From positions 5,584 to 69,583 of the forward strand of contig CAKZZO010000063.1 of NCBI GenBank assembly GCA_937885175.1: a stretch of 64,000 nt of DNA, written 5' to 3'. Below are positions 1 to 9,834 of the stretch, one piece after another. The notes under the pieces are model-generated. The model was given only the letters and a program-made list of their open reading frames with translations. It was not told where the DNA came from and did not search any database. The translations under genes were made by a program, and so were the position numbers. Positions within the stretch are counted from its first letter, which is position 1. The number at the start of each line of letters is the position of its first letter. Source of the DNA: an uncultured Treponema sp. GTDB lineage: Bacteria; Spirochaetota; Spirochaetia; Treponematales; Treponemataceae.

Positions 1-1
1 G

Positions 2-2587
2 AAGAACCAGCTGACGGGACAGTCCGTGGATGACGCAAAAAAACAGTGGGCATATAACCGCAATCCCAAGGAGCCGGTATTCGGCTTTAACAAGCGCATT
101 CTGGCATACTTTGCCTGCGACCTTTACGATGTTTATATGACCACAAGGCTGGAAGGACCCATGACAAACTTCCTGCCCTTTAACCAGGGCAGCAACGGCG
201 CGGGCAGAGACGGTGGAGCGGGCAACCCTCCGAATCCTACAGGCGGCTATGTGACATCCTACTTCTGGGAAAATATGCTGCAGAAGGATAAGCTGATGGA
301 TATCCTCCAGAAATTCATCAGCTATGAGAAGACCGAGAAAAAAGAAATCATGCCGGACGGCTCTGCCAATATCAAGAAGACCGAGAAGATCATCTTCCCG
401 CGTTATCATCAGCTGGATGTCGTGCGGGAGCTGGTGCGCCATGTGCGTGAGAACGGTCCCGGACACAATTACCTCATTCAGCACAGCGCAGGTTCCGGCA
501 AGTCCAACTCCATCGCCTGGACTGCCTATCGGATGGCGAGTCTGCATGACAGCAATAACGAGGCTGTGTACGACAGCGTGATTGTGGTCACCGACCGCCG
601 CGTTTTGGATCAGCAGCTCCAAGCCACTATCTCCAGCTTTGACCATACCCTCGGCAGCGTGGAGACCATTGACGATAAGAAAAGTTCAAAAGACCTGCTG
701 AACGCCATCAACAAGGGCAAGCGTGTTATTGTCACCACCCTGCAGAAGTTTCCTGTCATTTACGAGCAGGTTCAGTCTGCCGTAGGCAAACACTATGCCA
801 TCATCGTGGATGAGGCGCACAGCAGTCAGACCGGGCAGTCCGCTATGAAGCTGAAAGCCGCTCTTGCGGATGTTTCCGATGCCCTTGAGGAATATGCCGA
901 ACTGGAACAGAAAGCGGTCGATGATATAGAATCCAAGGATATTCTCGTCCAGGATATGCTCAGTCAGGGCAAGCACAAGAATCTGAGCTTCTTCGCTTTC
1001 ACCGCTACGCCGAAGGGCAAGACGCTCGAAATCTTCGGCGAACCGCAGCCGGACGGCTCTTTCCATCCCTTCCACATCTATTCGATGAGACAGGCTATCG
1101 AGGAAGGTTTCATCCTGGATGTGCTGGCAAACTATACCACCTATAAAATGTGTTATCAGATCGCCAAAAATGTGCCGGATAACCCGGATGTCCCGACTTC
1201 CAAAGCCGTTCGTACCATCCGCCGATATGAGGAACTGCATCCGCATAACCTTGCGCAGAAAGCAGCTATCATCGTAGAGACCTTCCGGGATGTTACCAAA
1301 CACAAGATCGGCGGTCTCGGAAAGATGATGGTCGTTACCGCATCCCGACTTGCGGCTGTCCGCTACTACCACGAGATCAAGCGGTATCTGGAGCAGAACG
1401 ATTATGACGATATCGAGATTATGATCGCGTTCAGCGGCAGCCTGAAAGACCCGGATGATCCCAACAGCCCTGAATATACAGAAAGTTCCATGAACGTGGA
1501 CAGCAACGGCAATCGCGTCAAGGAGAGCCAGACAAAAAGCGTATTCCATGATGAAGGCGATATCCTTATTGTCGCGGAGAAATACCAGACAGGCTTTGAT
1601 GAGCCGCTGCTTCATACCATGATCGTGGACAAGGAACTTCGGGATGTTAAGGCCGTACAGACTCTTAGCCGTCTGAACAGAACTTATCCGCGCAAGGTCG
1701 ATACCTATGTACTTGACTTCGTGAACGATGTTGACCGCATCCGCGAGGCGTTCCAACAGTTCTATCAGGAAACAAGTCTGGATGAGGAGATCAACTTCGA
1801 CCTCATTTACACCACACAGAAAATCCTGCGTGACTTCAAAGTCTACACCGATGAGGATATCGAAGCGGTATCACAGATTTATTTCGATCCAGATGTCCGC
1901 AAGGCGAACGCGACACAAGGCAAAATTTCCAATATACTCAAGCCGGTCGCTGACAAGTACAATCTGCTGAACCAGGAACAGCGGTATCAGTTCCGCAGAG
2001 AGGTTCGCGCTTTCGTAAAGTGGTATAACTACATTTCGCAGATTACCAGGATGTTTGACAAGGATTTGCATAAGGAATATATCCTCTGCTCTTACCTTGC
2101 CAAGCTGCTCCCATCGGATAAGACGCAGCCGTTTGACCTCGACAATCGCGTGAAACTGGAATACTATCGTTTGGAAAAGACCTATGAAGGCGCAATCGAA
2201 CTGGAAGCGACTCCCGGCTCATGGAAGCCGACCCAGCCGAAACGCGCCGGCGGCCAGAAGGATAGGCTCAGTCCGTTGGATGAGATTATTGCGAGGATCA
2301 ACGAGGAATTTTTCGGAGATTTCACGGATGCCGACCGCGTCATGGTAGATACCCTCTACACGAAGATGCGCAAGGATGCCAAGGTCAAGAAGGCGGCCAA
2401 GAGCAATGACCGCCAGGTCTATGAACGGAGTATCTTCCCCGGTATATTCGATACGACCGCACAAGAGGCTTATATGGAAAACACGGAGGCTTACGAGCAG
2501 CTGTTCCTCGATGCCGAGAAATACCGCATCATCCAGCAGGCACTTGCGGAGAGGCTCTATCGGGAGCTTCATGGCGATCCTAAATAA
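2..2587 (+). CDS. hsdR: Type I restriction enzyme R subunit (HsdR), 5' end outside window
   Basis: This is the motor and nuclease subunit of a type I restriction-modification complex, which translocates and cleaves unmodified DNA. The reading frame is open to the left edge; the GTG at 26 is internal, because codons before it (LTGQSVDDA) continue the usual HsdR linker between nuclease and helicase domains. The N-terminal nuclease domain is therefore outside the window. Visible motifs are Walker A (SAGSGKSNS, near 490-515), the DEAH box ([10 protein letters not shown], near 808), motif III (FTATPKG, near 1000) and motif VI ([11 protein letters not shown], near 1660). A helical C-terminal region follows that could contact HsdM/HsdS. 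The hsdM and hsdS partners are not in view. McrBC genes lie directly downstream on the same strand, so this is a restriction cluster. The family call is firm; whether the system is complete cannot be seen. Confidence 0.93.
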   Translation, partial: KNQLTGQSVDDAKKQWAYNRNPKEPVFGFNKRILAYFACDLYDVYMTTRLEGPMTNFLPFNQGSNGAGRDGGAGNPPNPTGGYVTSYFWENMLQKDKLMDILQKFISYEKTEKKEIMPDGSANIKKTEKIIFPRYHQLDVVRELVRHVRENGPGHNYLIQHSAGSGKSNSIAWTAYRMASLHDSNNEAVYDSVIVVTDRRVLDQQLQATISSFDHTLGSVETIDDKKSSKDLLNAINKGKRVIVTTLQKFPVIYEQVQSAVGKHYAIIVDEAHSSQTGQSAMKLKAALADVSDALEEYAELEQKAVDDIESKDILVQDMLSQGKHKNLSFFAFTATPKGKTLEIFGEPQPDGSFHPFHIYSMRQAIEEGFILDVLANYTTYKMCYQIAKNVPDNPDVPTSKAVRTIRRYEELHPHNLAQKAAIIVETFRDVTKHKIGGLGKMMVVTASRLAAVRYYHEIKRYLEQNDYDDIEIMIAFSGSLKDPDDPNSPEYTESSMNVDSNGNRVKESQTKSVFHDEGDILIVAEKYQTGFDEPLLHTMIVDKELRDVKAVQTLSRLNRTYPRKVDTYVLDFVNDVDRIREAFQQFYQETSLDEEINFDLIYTTQKILRDFKVYTDEDIEAVSQIYFDPDVRKANATQGKISNILKPVADKYNLLNQEQRYQFRREVRAFVKWYNYISQITRMFDKDLHKEYILCSYLAKLLPSDKTQPFDLDNRVKLEYYRLEKTYEGAIELEATPGSWKPTQPKRAGGQKDRLSPLDEIIARINEEFFGDFTDADRVMVDTLYTKMRKDAKVKKAAKSNDRQVYERSIFPGIFDTTAQEAYMENTEAYEQLFLDAEKYRIIQQALAERLYRELHGDPK

Positions 2588-2650
2588 GGCACAGGACAAT
2601 CAAGACGCTGAAGGGCAGCGAAACATTTGGCAAATTAACGGAGGTGCAGC

Positions 2651-4747
2651 ATGGCTATACCAAAAATCAAAAAACAGGACATCATCGACGCCTTAAAGTA
2701 CATCGATGAGAACGGTGTGCCTTTCCATAACCAGAGTACGAAGTATGAACTCGTGACGGAGGATGGAAAGCGATATCCGCCGAAGTATGTGGTAGCCGTG
2801 GCTGACCATATGGCAAACGGTACGGATATTTCAACAGAAGGCTTTAACGCTGTGGAGGCAAAGAGCTACCTGGAAGGTCAGGACTTTACGATTGAGACAA
2901 AGCAGCAGGAAAAGTTTGAATTGTCTGTCTCCGCTGAGAATGTAGAGTCCACAGATGAACGGTTCACGATGGAAAATCTGAGTCTCGGCGACAATTATAA
3001 GCCTCTCGATGTGTATTTCAAAAAGGCAAACGGAGACGTGATAAAACGCTCCTACAGTAAAGGTGAAAGAAGGAATTCCAATCAGACGATGCCACGTATC
3101 GCTTTCCAGATTTTTGAAAAGCAGATATCAAATATGTCCGTTGAGGATAAGGAGGCCTTTCCTATCTGCAAATACAATCCTGACAGCGATATGATTTGCG
3201 GAATTTTCTCCAGCGTGGATGAGTTTAAGAAACATCGCAACACCATAGAGTACCTGACATATGGCTACGATAATGGCAGGCAGTTCGTTATCTATTGCTG
3301 GAATATCTTCTCCACGATTATTTTCGTCCAGGAATGCTTGAAGCGTTTCGGAGAGCCTGGGGATCAATTCATCCTTACCTACCGTGAGAAGGATGAGAAG
3401 GAAACAGAGGCTGCAGAGACAGAGGCAGCCGCACAGGAGGAACTTGTCCAGCAGTTTAAGGGATACAGAAATCCCTTCTCCTCTATGCTGATTGCTTCGA
3501 AGAATCTGATTTTCAGAGGTGCGCCGGGTACCGGCAAGTCTTACCTCGCAAAGGAAATCGCTACGGATATTATCAGCAACGGGTACTTTGATGACTATAC
3601 GCTACTCACCGATGAGCAGAAGAAACAGGTGGAGTTTGTCCAGTTCCATCCAAGCTATGACTACTCTGATTTTGTTGAGGGCTTGAGACCGAAAGTAAAT
3701 GATGACGGTACTATGGGCTTTGAATTGCAGGACGGCATTTTCAAGAAGTTCGTTGCCCGCGCAAGAAAGAACTACGAGGATTCCCAAAAGTCAAAGGAAA
3801 CGATAGAGAAGGAAATCTCTGTGCAGGAATCAATGACGGAGTTCTTTTCCAACATTGAACTTGGCGTTGATACCTTTAAGACAATCAATGGCAATGAGTT
3901 CACCATTACCAGCGTGGATGACAAACACATTACTATCTCCATACCCGGAAACGCCACCGTCAATAAGCTCACCCTGAATCTGGACGAGGTCAGGAAGATG
4001 CTGGAGTCCGGGCAGAAGTTCGACAAGATCAAGGATATCACGACCTTCTTTGGAAAGTCGTTTGCAACACAGGCGTATTCCTATGACTTCGCAATCTACA
4101 AGGCTATCAGGGCAAAGAAAAGCGCAGCTTCTAAGGCGAAGGCAAAGCAGGAAGAATTGAAGAAGTACATCTTCATTATCGATGAAATTAACCGTGGTGA
4201 AATTTCAAAGATATTCGGCGAACTGTTCTTTGCAATAGACCCTGGATATCGCGGCAGAGCCGGAGAAATATCTACGCAATATTCCAATCTGCACTCCGAT
4301 CCGGATGAGAAGTTTTATATCCCGGAGAATGTTTATATCATTGGCACCATGAACGACATCGACCGTTCTGTGGACAGCTTTGATTTTGCTATGCGTAGAC
4401 GTTTCCGTTTCGTGGAACTCCGAGCAGATGAGCGTCTTGAAATGCTGGCTTCTTTGGAGAATGAAGAGCTGGAGGCCGAGGCTATCAAGAGAATGGCTGC
4501 GCTTAATAAGGAAATTGCAAGTGTTGAGGACTTGAACGAGAATTACCAAATCGGCGCATCATACTTCCTAAAGCTGAAGACTCTCGATTTTGACCAGCTT
4601 TGGACGGATTACCTGCAGCCGCTTCTGCAGGAATACATCCAGGGGATGTACGATGAGGAAGGGCTTATGAATCGTTTTGCGAAAGCATACGGTTATAAAA
4701 AGCCGGTTGAAGGTGATGTGAATGAAACTGCTCAAGATCAAGGATAA
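2651..4747 (+). CDS. mcrB: McrB-type AAA+ GTPase of a modification-dependent restriction system
   Basis: This is the motor subunit of an McrBC-type endonuclease, which cuts DNA carrying modified bases and works with McrC. Residues 1-80 resemble the N-terminal head domain seen in ScoMcrA-like proteins (a RYPPKYVV core). Residues about 100-245 form an unassigned, probably target-reading, region, followed by an Ala/Glu-rich linker (about 248-268). The AAA+ domain has Walker A GAPGTGKS (about 290-297), the McrB signature IIDEINRGEISKIFGELF (about 508-525) and GTMNDIDRSVDSFDFAMRRRF (from about 564). The ATG is preceded by GGAGGTGC (2640-2647). mcrC overlaps the 3' end by 26 bases, so the two are translationally coupled. 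The head domain differs from the classical McrB DUF3578 type, so which modified base it reads is unknown. Confidence 0.93.
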   Translation: MAIPKIKKQDIIDALKYIDENGVPFHNQSTKYELVTEDGKRYPPKYVVAVADHMANGTDISTEGFNAVEAKSYLEGQDFTIETKQQEKFELSVSAENVESTDERFTMENLSLGDNYKPLDVYFKKANGDVIKRSYSKGERRNSNQTMPRIAFQIFEKQISNMSVEDKEAFPICKYNPDSDMICGIFSSVDEFKKHRNTIEYLTYGYDNGRQFVIYCWNIFSTIIFVQECLKRFGEPGDQFILTYREKDEKETEAAETEAAAQEELVQQFKGYRNPFSSMLIASKNLIFRGAPGTGKSYLAKEIATDIISNGYFDDYTLLTDEQKKQVEFVQFHPSYDYSDFVEGLRPKVNDDGTMGFELQDGIFKKFVARARKNYEDSQKSKETIEKEISVQESMTEFFSNIELGVDTFKTINGNEFTITSVDDKHITISIPGNATVNKLTLNLDEVRKMLESGQKFDKIKDITTFFGKSFATQAYSYDFAIYKAIRAKKSAASKAKAKQEELKKYIFIIDEINRGEISKIFGELFFAIDPGYRGRAGEISTQYSNLHSDPDEKFYIPENVYIIGTMNDIDRSVDSFDFAMRRRFRFVELRADERLEMLASLENEELEAEAIKRMAALNKEIASVEDLNENYQIGASYFLKLKTLDFDQLWTDYLQPLLQEYIQGMYDEEGLMNRFAKAYGYKKPVEGDVNETAQDQG

Positions 4748-6041
4748 TTCACAACATAAAAAAGATGCCTTTTCTGATATAGGAATCCTTGCGGGCAAGA
4801 TTGCTGATAAGACATTGGAGCAGCTTGAACGGGAAGGTGTATTTGTGTTCCCTGAAATCGTGAAAGACGCAGAGGATATAACGCGGGATCAGATGATAAT
4901 CCAGAGCGTAAACGATACTTATCGGTCGGGCAATGTGATGGGATTCCTTGGTTGCGGAGATGAACGGCTTATTATTGAATCACGCTTTGGCGGCGAGGAG
5001 GATGATTTCTTTTTTCAATATCTCCTTGATAAAGTGATGGACTTTCCAAACATCGTAGATTTGGATTCCGATGCGAATCAGGATAATCGGCTGTTTAACT
5101 TCCTGCTGTTCCTGTTTCCGTATTATCTGAAAACAGCAATGAGGAAAGGCCTGTTTAAGAAGTACATCCGCCACAGGTATAATGACGGAAATGTGAAAGG
5201 TGCTATCGATATCGCAAGACATATAGAGAAGAACACACCGTTCACCGGGAGCGTTGCGTATTCGCAGAGGGAGTTTTCTTATGATAACAGCCTCATGGAA
5301 CTGGTGCGACACACCATCGAATTTATCAAAAGGAAACCATACGGGAATAATCTCCTTGTCAAAGTAAAGGATGAGGTGAAACTCGTTATTGATGCCACAC
5401 CTGGATATGAGCCTTATGATAGGCAAAGAATCATTGAGCAGAACAAGAAGAACACAGTGCGCCACGCATACTTCCGAGAATATCTCGCTTTGCAGAGATT
5501 GTGTCTCTTGATTCTTCGCCATCAGAAACATCAAATCGGCTCTGGCTCAAGGCAGATATACGGCATTTTATTTGATGGTGCCTGGCTGTGGGAGGAGTAT
5601 ATCAATTCCCTCATCGAGGATGTGTTTTATCATCCGATGAATAAAGGTGGTAAAGGCGCCCAGAGGCTATTTGCCGGCAACATCGGGTTAATCTATCCTG
5701 ATTTCATCAGCCGTAATAATGAAACAAGAATCATAGCAGATGCCAAGTACAAGCCTCTTGATAATATTGGCAATAAGGACTATCTGCAGGTGTTGGCGTA
5801 TATGTTCCGCTTTGATGCAAAGGCGGGCTACTACCTTTATCCAGAAGCGGAAGAATCGGATGATCTGAAACTGTGGATGAATCGCGGCTCGACCTACGAA
5901 TCAAATGTCATGCCGCGTGATGACATCAGCATTACAAAACACGGTTTGAAAATTCCTGTAAAAGCTACTGACTACGCAGGCTTTGTGGAAAAAATGAAAA
6001 CTCATGAGCAGGAGTTCATTCAAGCATTTTCAATGATGTAA
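4722..6041 (+). CDS. mcrC: McrC-type nuclease subunit
   Basis: This is the nuclease partner that stimulates McrB hydrolysis and cleaves DNA. The 439-residue length fits McrC. The N-terminal half contains the family's interaction region (DTYRSGNVMGFLGCGDERLIIESRF). The C-terminal third carries a PD-(D/E)XK nuclease site: YPDFIS near residue 325, followed by IIADAKYK near 338-345, with the expected spacing. The start ATG lies inside the end of mcrB and has AAGGTGATG just upstream, which supports coupled translation. The gene is intact, so the McrBC pair looks functional from sequence alone. Confidence 0.93.
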   Translation: MKLLKIKDNSQHKKDAFSDIGILAGKIADKTLEQLEREGVFVFPEIVKDAEDITRDQMIIQSVNDTYRSGNVMGFLGCGDERLIIESRFGGEEDDFFFQYLLDKVMDFPNIVDLDSDANQDNRLFNFLLFLFPYYLKTAMRKGLFKKYIRHRYNDGNVKGAIDIARHIEKNTPFTGSVAYSQREFSYDNSLMELVRHTIEFIKRKPYGNNLLVKVKDEVKLVIDATPGYEPYDRQRIIEQNKKNTVRHAYFREYLALQRLCLLILRHQKHQIGSGSRQIYGILFDGAWLWEEYINSLIEDVFYHPMNKGGKGAQRLFAGNIGLIYPDFISRNNETRIIADAKYKPLDNIGNKDYLQVLAYMFRFDAKAGYYLYPEAEESDDLKLWMNRGSTYESNVMPRDDISITKHGLKIPVKATDYAGFVEKMKTHEQEFIQAFSMM

Positions 6042-6059
6042 TATGTTTTGAGGCAGAAT

Positions 6060-6323
6060 ATGGGGAGTTATGATTTAACCGCCGCGCATGAAGCGGCAAG
6101 ATTCAATAAGGATATACTCAGGAAAAACAGTAAATGCGGCTGCTTCTATTGCCTCAAGGTGTTTTCGCCATCTGAGATTGAGGAATGGTGCCCCGAACTG
6201 GATGAAGGCGAAGAAGTGACAGCTATATGTCCATACTGTGGTATAGATGCAATTCTGCCTGAAAGTGCTGGGTATCCGCTTACTGATGAATTTCTGGGAA
6301 CAATGCGAGAAAGGTGGTTTTGA
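6060..6323 (+). CDS. Small zinc-ribbon-like protein of unknown function
   Basis: This is an 87-residue cytoplasmic protein. It has two cysteine pairs (CGCFYCLKVF near residues 26-35 and CPYCGIDAIL near 60-69) that look like a four-Cys zinc ribbon. An in-frame TTG at 6048 is possible, but ATG 6060 has GAGG six bases upstream and gives the conserved-looking start MGSYDLTAAHEAA. It lies 18 bases after mcrC and 3 bases before the ADP-ribosylglycohydrolase gene, so it is probably co-transcribed with both. No catalytic motif is visible. Function is not assigned. Confidence 0.75.
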   Translation: MGSYDLTAAHEAARFNKDILRKNSKCGCFYCLKVFSPSEIEEWCPELDEGEEVTAICPYCGIDAILPESAGYPLTDEFLGTMRERWF

Positions 6324-6326
6324 TAT

Positions 6327-7184
6327 ATGCTTGGAGCAATAGTCGGTGACATCGTAGGTTCGGTCTACGAATGGCACAATATAAAAACGAAGGAGTTTCC
6401 CTTGTTCCGGGATGACTGCTTTTTCACGGATGATACCGTCATGACCTGCGCCGTTGCGGAGGCGGTTATGAATGGCGGAGAAAGAGATGACTTCATTGAC
6501 GCGATGAAGAAGTACGGTCGGATGTACCCAGATGCAGGCTACGGCGGCAGATTCGGTACGTGGGTATTCTCCGATGATCGTGAGCCGTACAACAGCTACG
6601 GTAATGGTTCAGCTATGCGCGTTTCGCCTTGCGCCTGGGTGATGGATTGCGGCTTCTGCGCTCGGACGGGAATGTGGCCATCCAACGGAAGAGCCGGTGC
6701 CCAGCTGTCCGCAGAGGTAACACATAACCACCCGGAGGGAATCAAAGGCGCAATGGCAACAGCAGATGCAATCTTCATGTGCCGTTATTACTTCGGTGGC
6801 TATTACGGCGACTACGAGCAGCCTATCAATGATGACCCGGCAGAGTGCAAACGGCGTATAAAGGAACACATCGAGAATGAGTATGGCTACGATCTTTCCA
6901 AGACGCTGGATGAAATCCGTCCTACATACCGCTTTAACGAGACCTGCCAGGACACCGTACCGCAAGCCATTATCGCATTTCTGGAAAGCACGGACTTTGA
7001 GGACGCTATCCGAAACGCCATCTCACTTGGCGGCGACAGCGATACCCTTGCGGCAATCACGGGAAGCATCGCAGAGGCAGCATATGGCATCCCCGACTGG
7101 ATTAAGGACAAGGCGTATTCCTATCTCGATGAGCCGTTGAAGGATGTGCTCAGACGGTGGAAGAAATACATTTCAAGAGACTGA
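6327..7184 (+). CDS. ADP-ribosylglycohydrolase family protein
   Basis: This is a member of the DraG/ARH family, which removes ADP-ribose from proteins or hydrolyses related ADP-ribosyl compounds using two metal ions. Metal-binding and core motifs are present: GAIVGDIVGS at the N-terminus, FTDDTVMT near residue 32, a glycine-rich GNGSAMRVSP near 90-100, THNHPEGIKGA near 131, and SLGGDSDTLAAITGSIAEA near 232-250. The 285-residue length is typical. It sits inside the restriction island, so it may reverse an ADP-ribosylation linked to defence, but no ADP-ribosyltransferase is visible in the window. Substrate unknown. Confidence 0.9.
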   Translation: MLGAIVGDIVGSVYEWHNIKTKEFPLFRDDCFFTDDTVMTCAVAEAVMNGGERDDFIDAMKKYGRMYPDAGYGGRFGTWVFSDDREPYNSYGNGSAMRVSPCAWVMDCGFCARTGMWPSNGRAGAQLSAEVTHNHPEGIKGAMATADAIFMCRYYFGGYYGDYEQPINDDPAECKRRIKEHIENEYGYDLSKTLDEIRPTYRFNETCQDTVPQAIIAFLESTDFEDAIRNAISLGGDSDTLAAITGSIAEAAYGIPDWIKDKAYSYLDEPLKDVLRRWKKYISRD

Positions 7185-7213
7185 TAAATCGAGGGTTTGT
7201 AGGAGGTATAGTG

Positions 7214-7627
7214 ATGTGGTTTTGGTTAGCACTCGGTTCAGCGGTCTTTGCCGCGCTGACAACAATACTGGCAAAGATAGGGATTGAAGGTGTAGGCTCT
7301 AACCTTGCCACTGCGATCCGCACAATGGTCGTTGTTGTAATGGCTTGGGGAATGGTGTTTATCACTCATCAGCAGACCGGAATCAGGTCAATCAGTCAGA
7401 AGAGTTGGATTTTCCTAATCTTGTCCGGCCTTGCAACGGGAGCCTCATGGCTATGTTATTACAAGGCTTTGCAGATGGGAGATGCCTCCAAAGTCGTCCC
7501 GATTGATAAGCTCTCCGTAGTCATCACACTGGTGTTAGCTTTTATTTTCCTGCACGAAGAATTTACTACAAAGTCGGTGATTGGCTGCATCCTGATCGGA
7601 GCCGGAACATTATTGATGGTTCTGTAA
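7214..7627 (+). CDS. Half-size EamA-family membrane transporter
   Basis: This is a small inner-membrane protein of the drug/metabolite transporter superfamily. The 137 residues hold about four hydrophobic segments (near 1-22, 33-52, 65-85 and 95-137) and the EamA-like pattern of a loop ending in KALQMGDASKVVPIDKLSVV. Start ATG 7214 is chosen because AGGAGG (7201-7206) lies seven bases upstream; the frame opens earlier, but the extra residues are not hydrophobic. Being a half-size unit, it probably works as a dimer. It is the last intact gene of the island, and the codon after it leads into non-coding repeats. Substrate unknown. Confidence 0.85.
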   Translation: MWFWLALGSAVFAALTTILAKIGIEGVGSNLATAIRTMVVVVMAWGMVFITHQQTGIRSISQKSWIFLILSGLATGASWLCYYKALQMGDASKVVPIDKLSVVITLVLAFIFLHEEFTTKSVIGCILIGAGTLLMVL

Positions 7628-7644
7628 CACAACTTCCAGTTTGT

Positions 7645-7740
7645 ACCTTTTGATTATTCCTCACACCTTTTGATTTTGCCTATACCTTTCGATTTTTCAT
7701 CGGACTGGTTCAAATCGAGGGGTTCAGACTGGTTCAAATC
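7645..7740. repeat. Short direct repeats downstream of the EamA gene
   Basis: Two repeat sets lie back to back. ACCTTTTGATT or a one-base variant occurs at 7645, 7665 and 7684, with periods of 20 and 19 bases. The 14-mer GACTGGTTCAAATC occurs at 7703-7716 and 7727-7740, with another GGTTCA between them. Iterons of this kind are common at the ends and control regions of mobile elements; the role here is not known. Confidence 0.7.
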
Positions 7741-7777
7741 CTTAAGGGCAAGGTCACTGAAAAACTGAAAACGGGCA

Positions 7778-7820
7778 TAAAAAAAGAGGGCTTCCGGCGG
7801 AGCAAAACCGCTGAAAGCCC
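7778..7820 (-). terminator. Rho-independent terminator, minus-strand direction
   Basis: An imperfect 13-bp stem pairs 7788-7800 with 7808-7820 around an AGCAAAA loop (GGGCTT/AAAGCCC plus GGCGG/CCGCT). The seven A residues at 7779-7785 become a T-run when read on the minus strand. No minus-strand gene now enters it, so it is probably left over from the element that brought in the island. Confidence 0.65.
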
Positions 7821-7889
7821 TTGTTTATTGGGGATTTCCCTTGTATCAAAGACAGCGTTTACATAGACGACGGATACAGTGGTACTCCG
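7821..7889 (+). pseudogene. Serine recombinase remnant at the island edge
   Basis: One frame (codons from 7821 to 7889) reads LFIGDFPCIKDSVYIDDGYSGTP. The stretch YIDDGYSGT is the signature that follows the catalytic core in large serine recombinases (resolvase/TnpX-like), usually continued by NFDRP. Here the match stops after the Thr at 7884-7886, where the sequence has become the truncated S41-like gene in another frame. Only about 10-20 codons remain. This is best explained as the breakpoint of a deleted or recombined mobile element. Confidence 0.55.
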
Positions 7890-9825
7890 CTTTTACAATC
7901 TAAATCCATACATCGCCTATATCGGCATGCATGAGGCACTTGTCACAATGGTAAAACTGAATGTAGTGGCAACTTCTTATGCTGACGGCGTGTGGTCTTA
8001 TACGGTGAAAAACAGTAATAACGAGCGTTTTGTTATGAACGTCAATACGCGGAACAGCACGGTGTATTGCGCAAATCTTGCTGACTTCATTTCTTCAGAA
8101 ATATCATCTTCGTCTTCAGCTGCCCTTGTCTCAAGGCGAACTTCTTTTGCAGCAGATGATTACGAAACTGCAGAGTACGGTGATCTTGACGACGGTGATG
8201 ACTATGTAAAGCCCGCAGAGACTGACGATTACACTGACTTTGTAAACCTCTTTGGCGCAGGTGACCAAAAGATGCCGGTGACCATGGTTGGTGCAAATAC
8301 ATGGTGCACGCCTACCACCTTTGAGCTTGCAAAATACGGCATGAAGATATATGCAGGCAGCGATGATGCCTATATCCCCCTGGCGGCACTTACTGCAATC
8401 TTAACACCGTCGGCGGATGCTTTTGTATGGAATGGCGATCGGATTATCAGACGCAATTTTGATACTAATGACATGAAGGATGACTTTGCTGAATGGCGCA
8501 AAACTGATACGCGTCCAGAAGAATTTATCGATTTTACCTACAATATTCTCTGTTTTAACCATGACTACTGCTACGGTCAGCCGGGCTATTACGGTATCTT
8601 TGATATCGATGGGGATGGCTACAATCTTGGCGATGAGGCAACAGGAACCAAAGCGGCTGACAAACTTGACCTTGACAGCCTTCTTAAAAAGTATGCGCCA
8701 AGTGTATACACTAATTTGCATTCATCATCTTACAACACCTATGTTACGGCCTTGGCAACGCTGATGAACTACATCCTTGGCGATGGCCACACAGGTATGT
8801 TTGTTCCAAAGAAGCCCGAAGGAACTACAATCAACCTTCCTAATGAGGATAAACTTCCTTCTTCTGGAAAAAGAAAGCTCTTGAATAAGGCTTCGGATGG
8901 ACTGGAAACAAAAACTAATGATACATATATTCCTAAACGCGATGCAATCATAGAGAACTTGCCTGAGAATCGTCGCTTTGTGCTTGATGGCTGCAACTAT
9001 AAGAAAGATGCAAATAAAACCCCGGTTCGTTTTGTATCATTCTCAGAAGACTATACAACGGCAGTCATTCATTTTAACTCGTTTGCTATACCTAATATAC
9101 AGGCTTGGAACGTTGAATATCCAAAATGGACTGCCTATAATAGTGCGGATGATGCTGGAAAGGCGGCTATCGATGCTGATGAGGCTAAGAAACCATCCTA
9201 TCCCAATGATGATCTGGGGCTTTTCTACTATGCCTTTAACCTTATCGAAACAAATACTCTCGTAAAAGACAAGGTTCAGAACATCGTCATAGACCTTTCC
9301 GTAAATGGCGGCGGCTCAGTGGCGGATGTAGGCTATTTGCTTTCATTCCTTTACGGCGACATCATGCTCATCGATCAGGATGCCCACACGGGAGCAAACG
9401 TTCTGACATCTTATTCTACAGACTTGAACCTTGACGGTACTGTTGATGAAAAAGATGATACGCTTCGCAAAAACCGCAATACGAAATACAAAATGGCGAT
9501 TCTGACTTCTGAATCCTCATTCTCCAGCGCAAACCTCTTCCCCGTCATGGCAAAGGAAGTGTGCGGCGCAAAAATTATCGGACGGCGTTCTTCTGGCGGC
9601 TCTTGCAGCATCAACACTTTCTGCACGCCAGACGGCTTTACCTATTACTATTCCATCGCCCTGCGCGGTACTCCCGACATGTTAACGGAAGACCGCTACA
9701 TGGCAATGGAAAACGGTGCGGCAGTGGATGCTACGCTTGACTATACTACCAGTGGTGTCAATGACTTCTACAGTTATGCAAAACTCAAAGAGGCTGTTGA
9801 AGCGGTATACAAGACCACAAACTAA
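7867..9825 (+). pseudogene. 5'-truncated S41-peptidase-like gene (paralogue of the next gene)
   Basis: The product matches the next gene along its whole length, starting at the paralogue's EDTARIRLYKGNKYVAYMG segment (here TDTVVLRFYNLNPYIAYIG). The first roughly 65 residues, including the lipoprotein signal, are missing and replaced by island sequence with a stop (TAG 7864-7866) in frame. A GTG at 7879 could start a 648-residue protein, but without export signal or a clear ribosome site. The S41-like core is intact: IVIDLSVNGGGSVADVGYL near residue 475, SFSSANLFPVMAKE near 553 with the likely nucleophile serine, and GRRSSGGSC near 573. It was probably a surface or periplasmic protease-like lipoprotein before truncation. 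Confidence 0.75.
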
Positions 9826-9834
9826 GAGAGAACT

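Noticed and set aside
686..1756. Long open frame on the minus strand (356 codons)
   Set aside because: It lies fully antisense to the HsdR motifs, shows no recognisable domain and has only the shadow composition of the real gene.
7645..7740. CRISPR array
   Set aside because: The repeats are only 11-14 bases with 2-3 units and no uniform spacers, and no cas genes are present.
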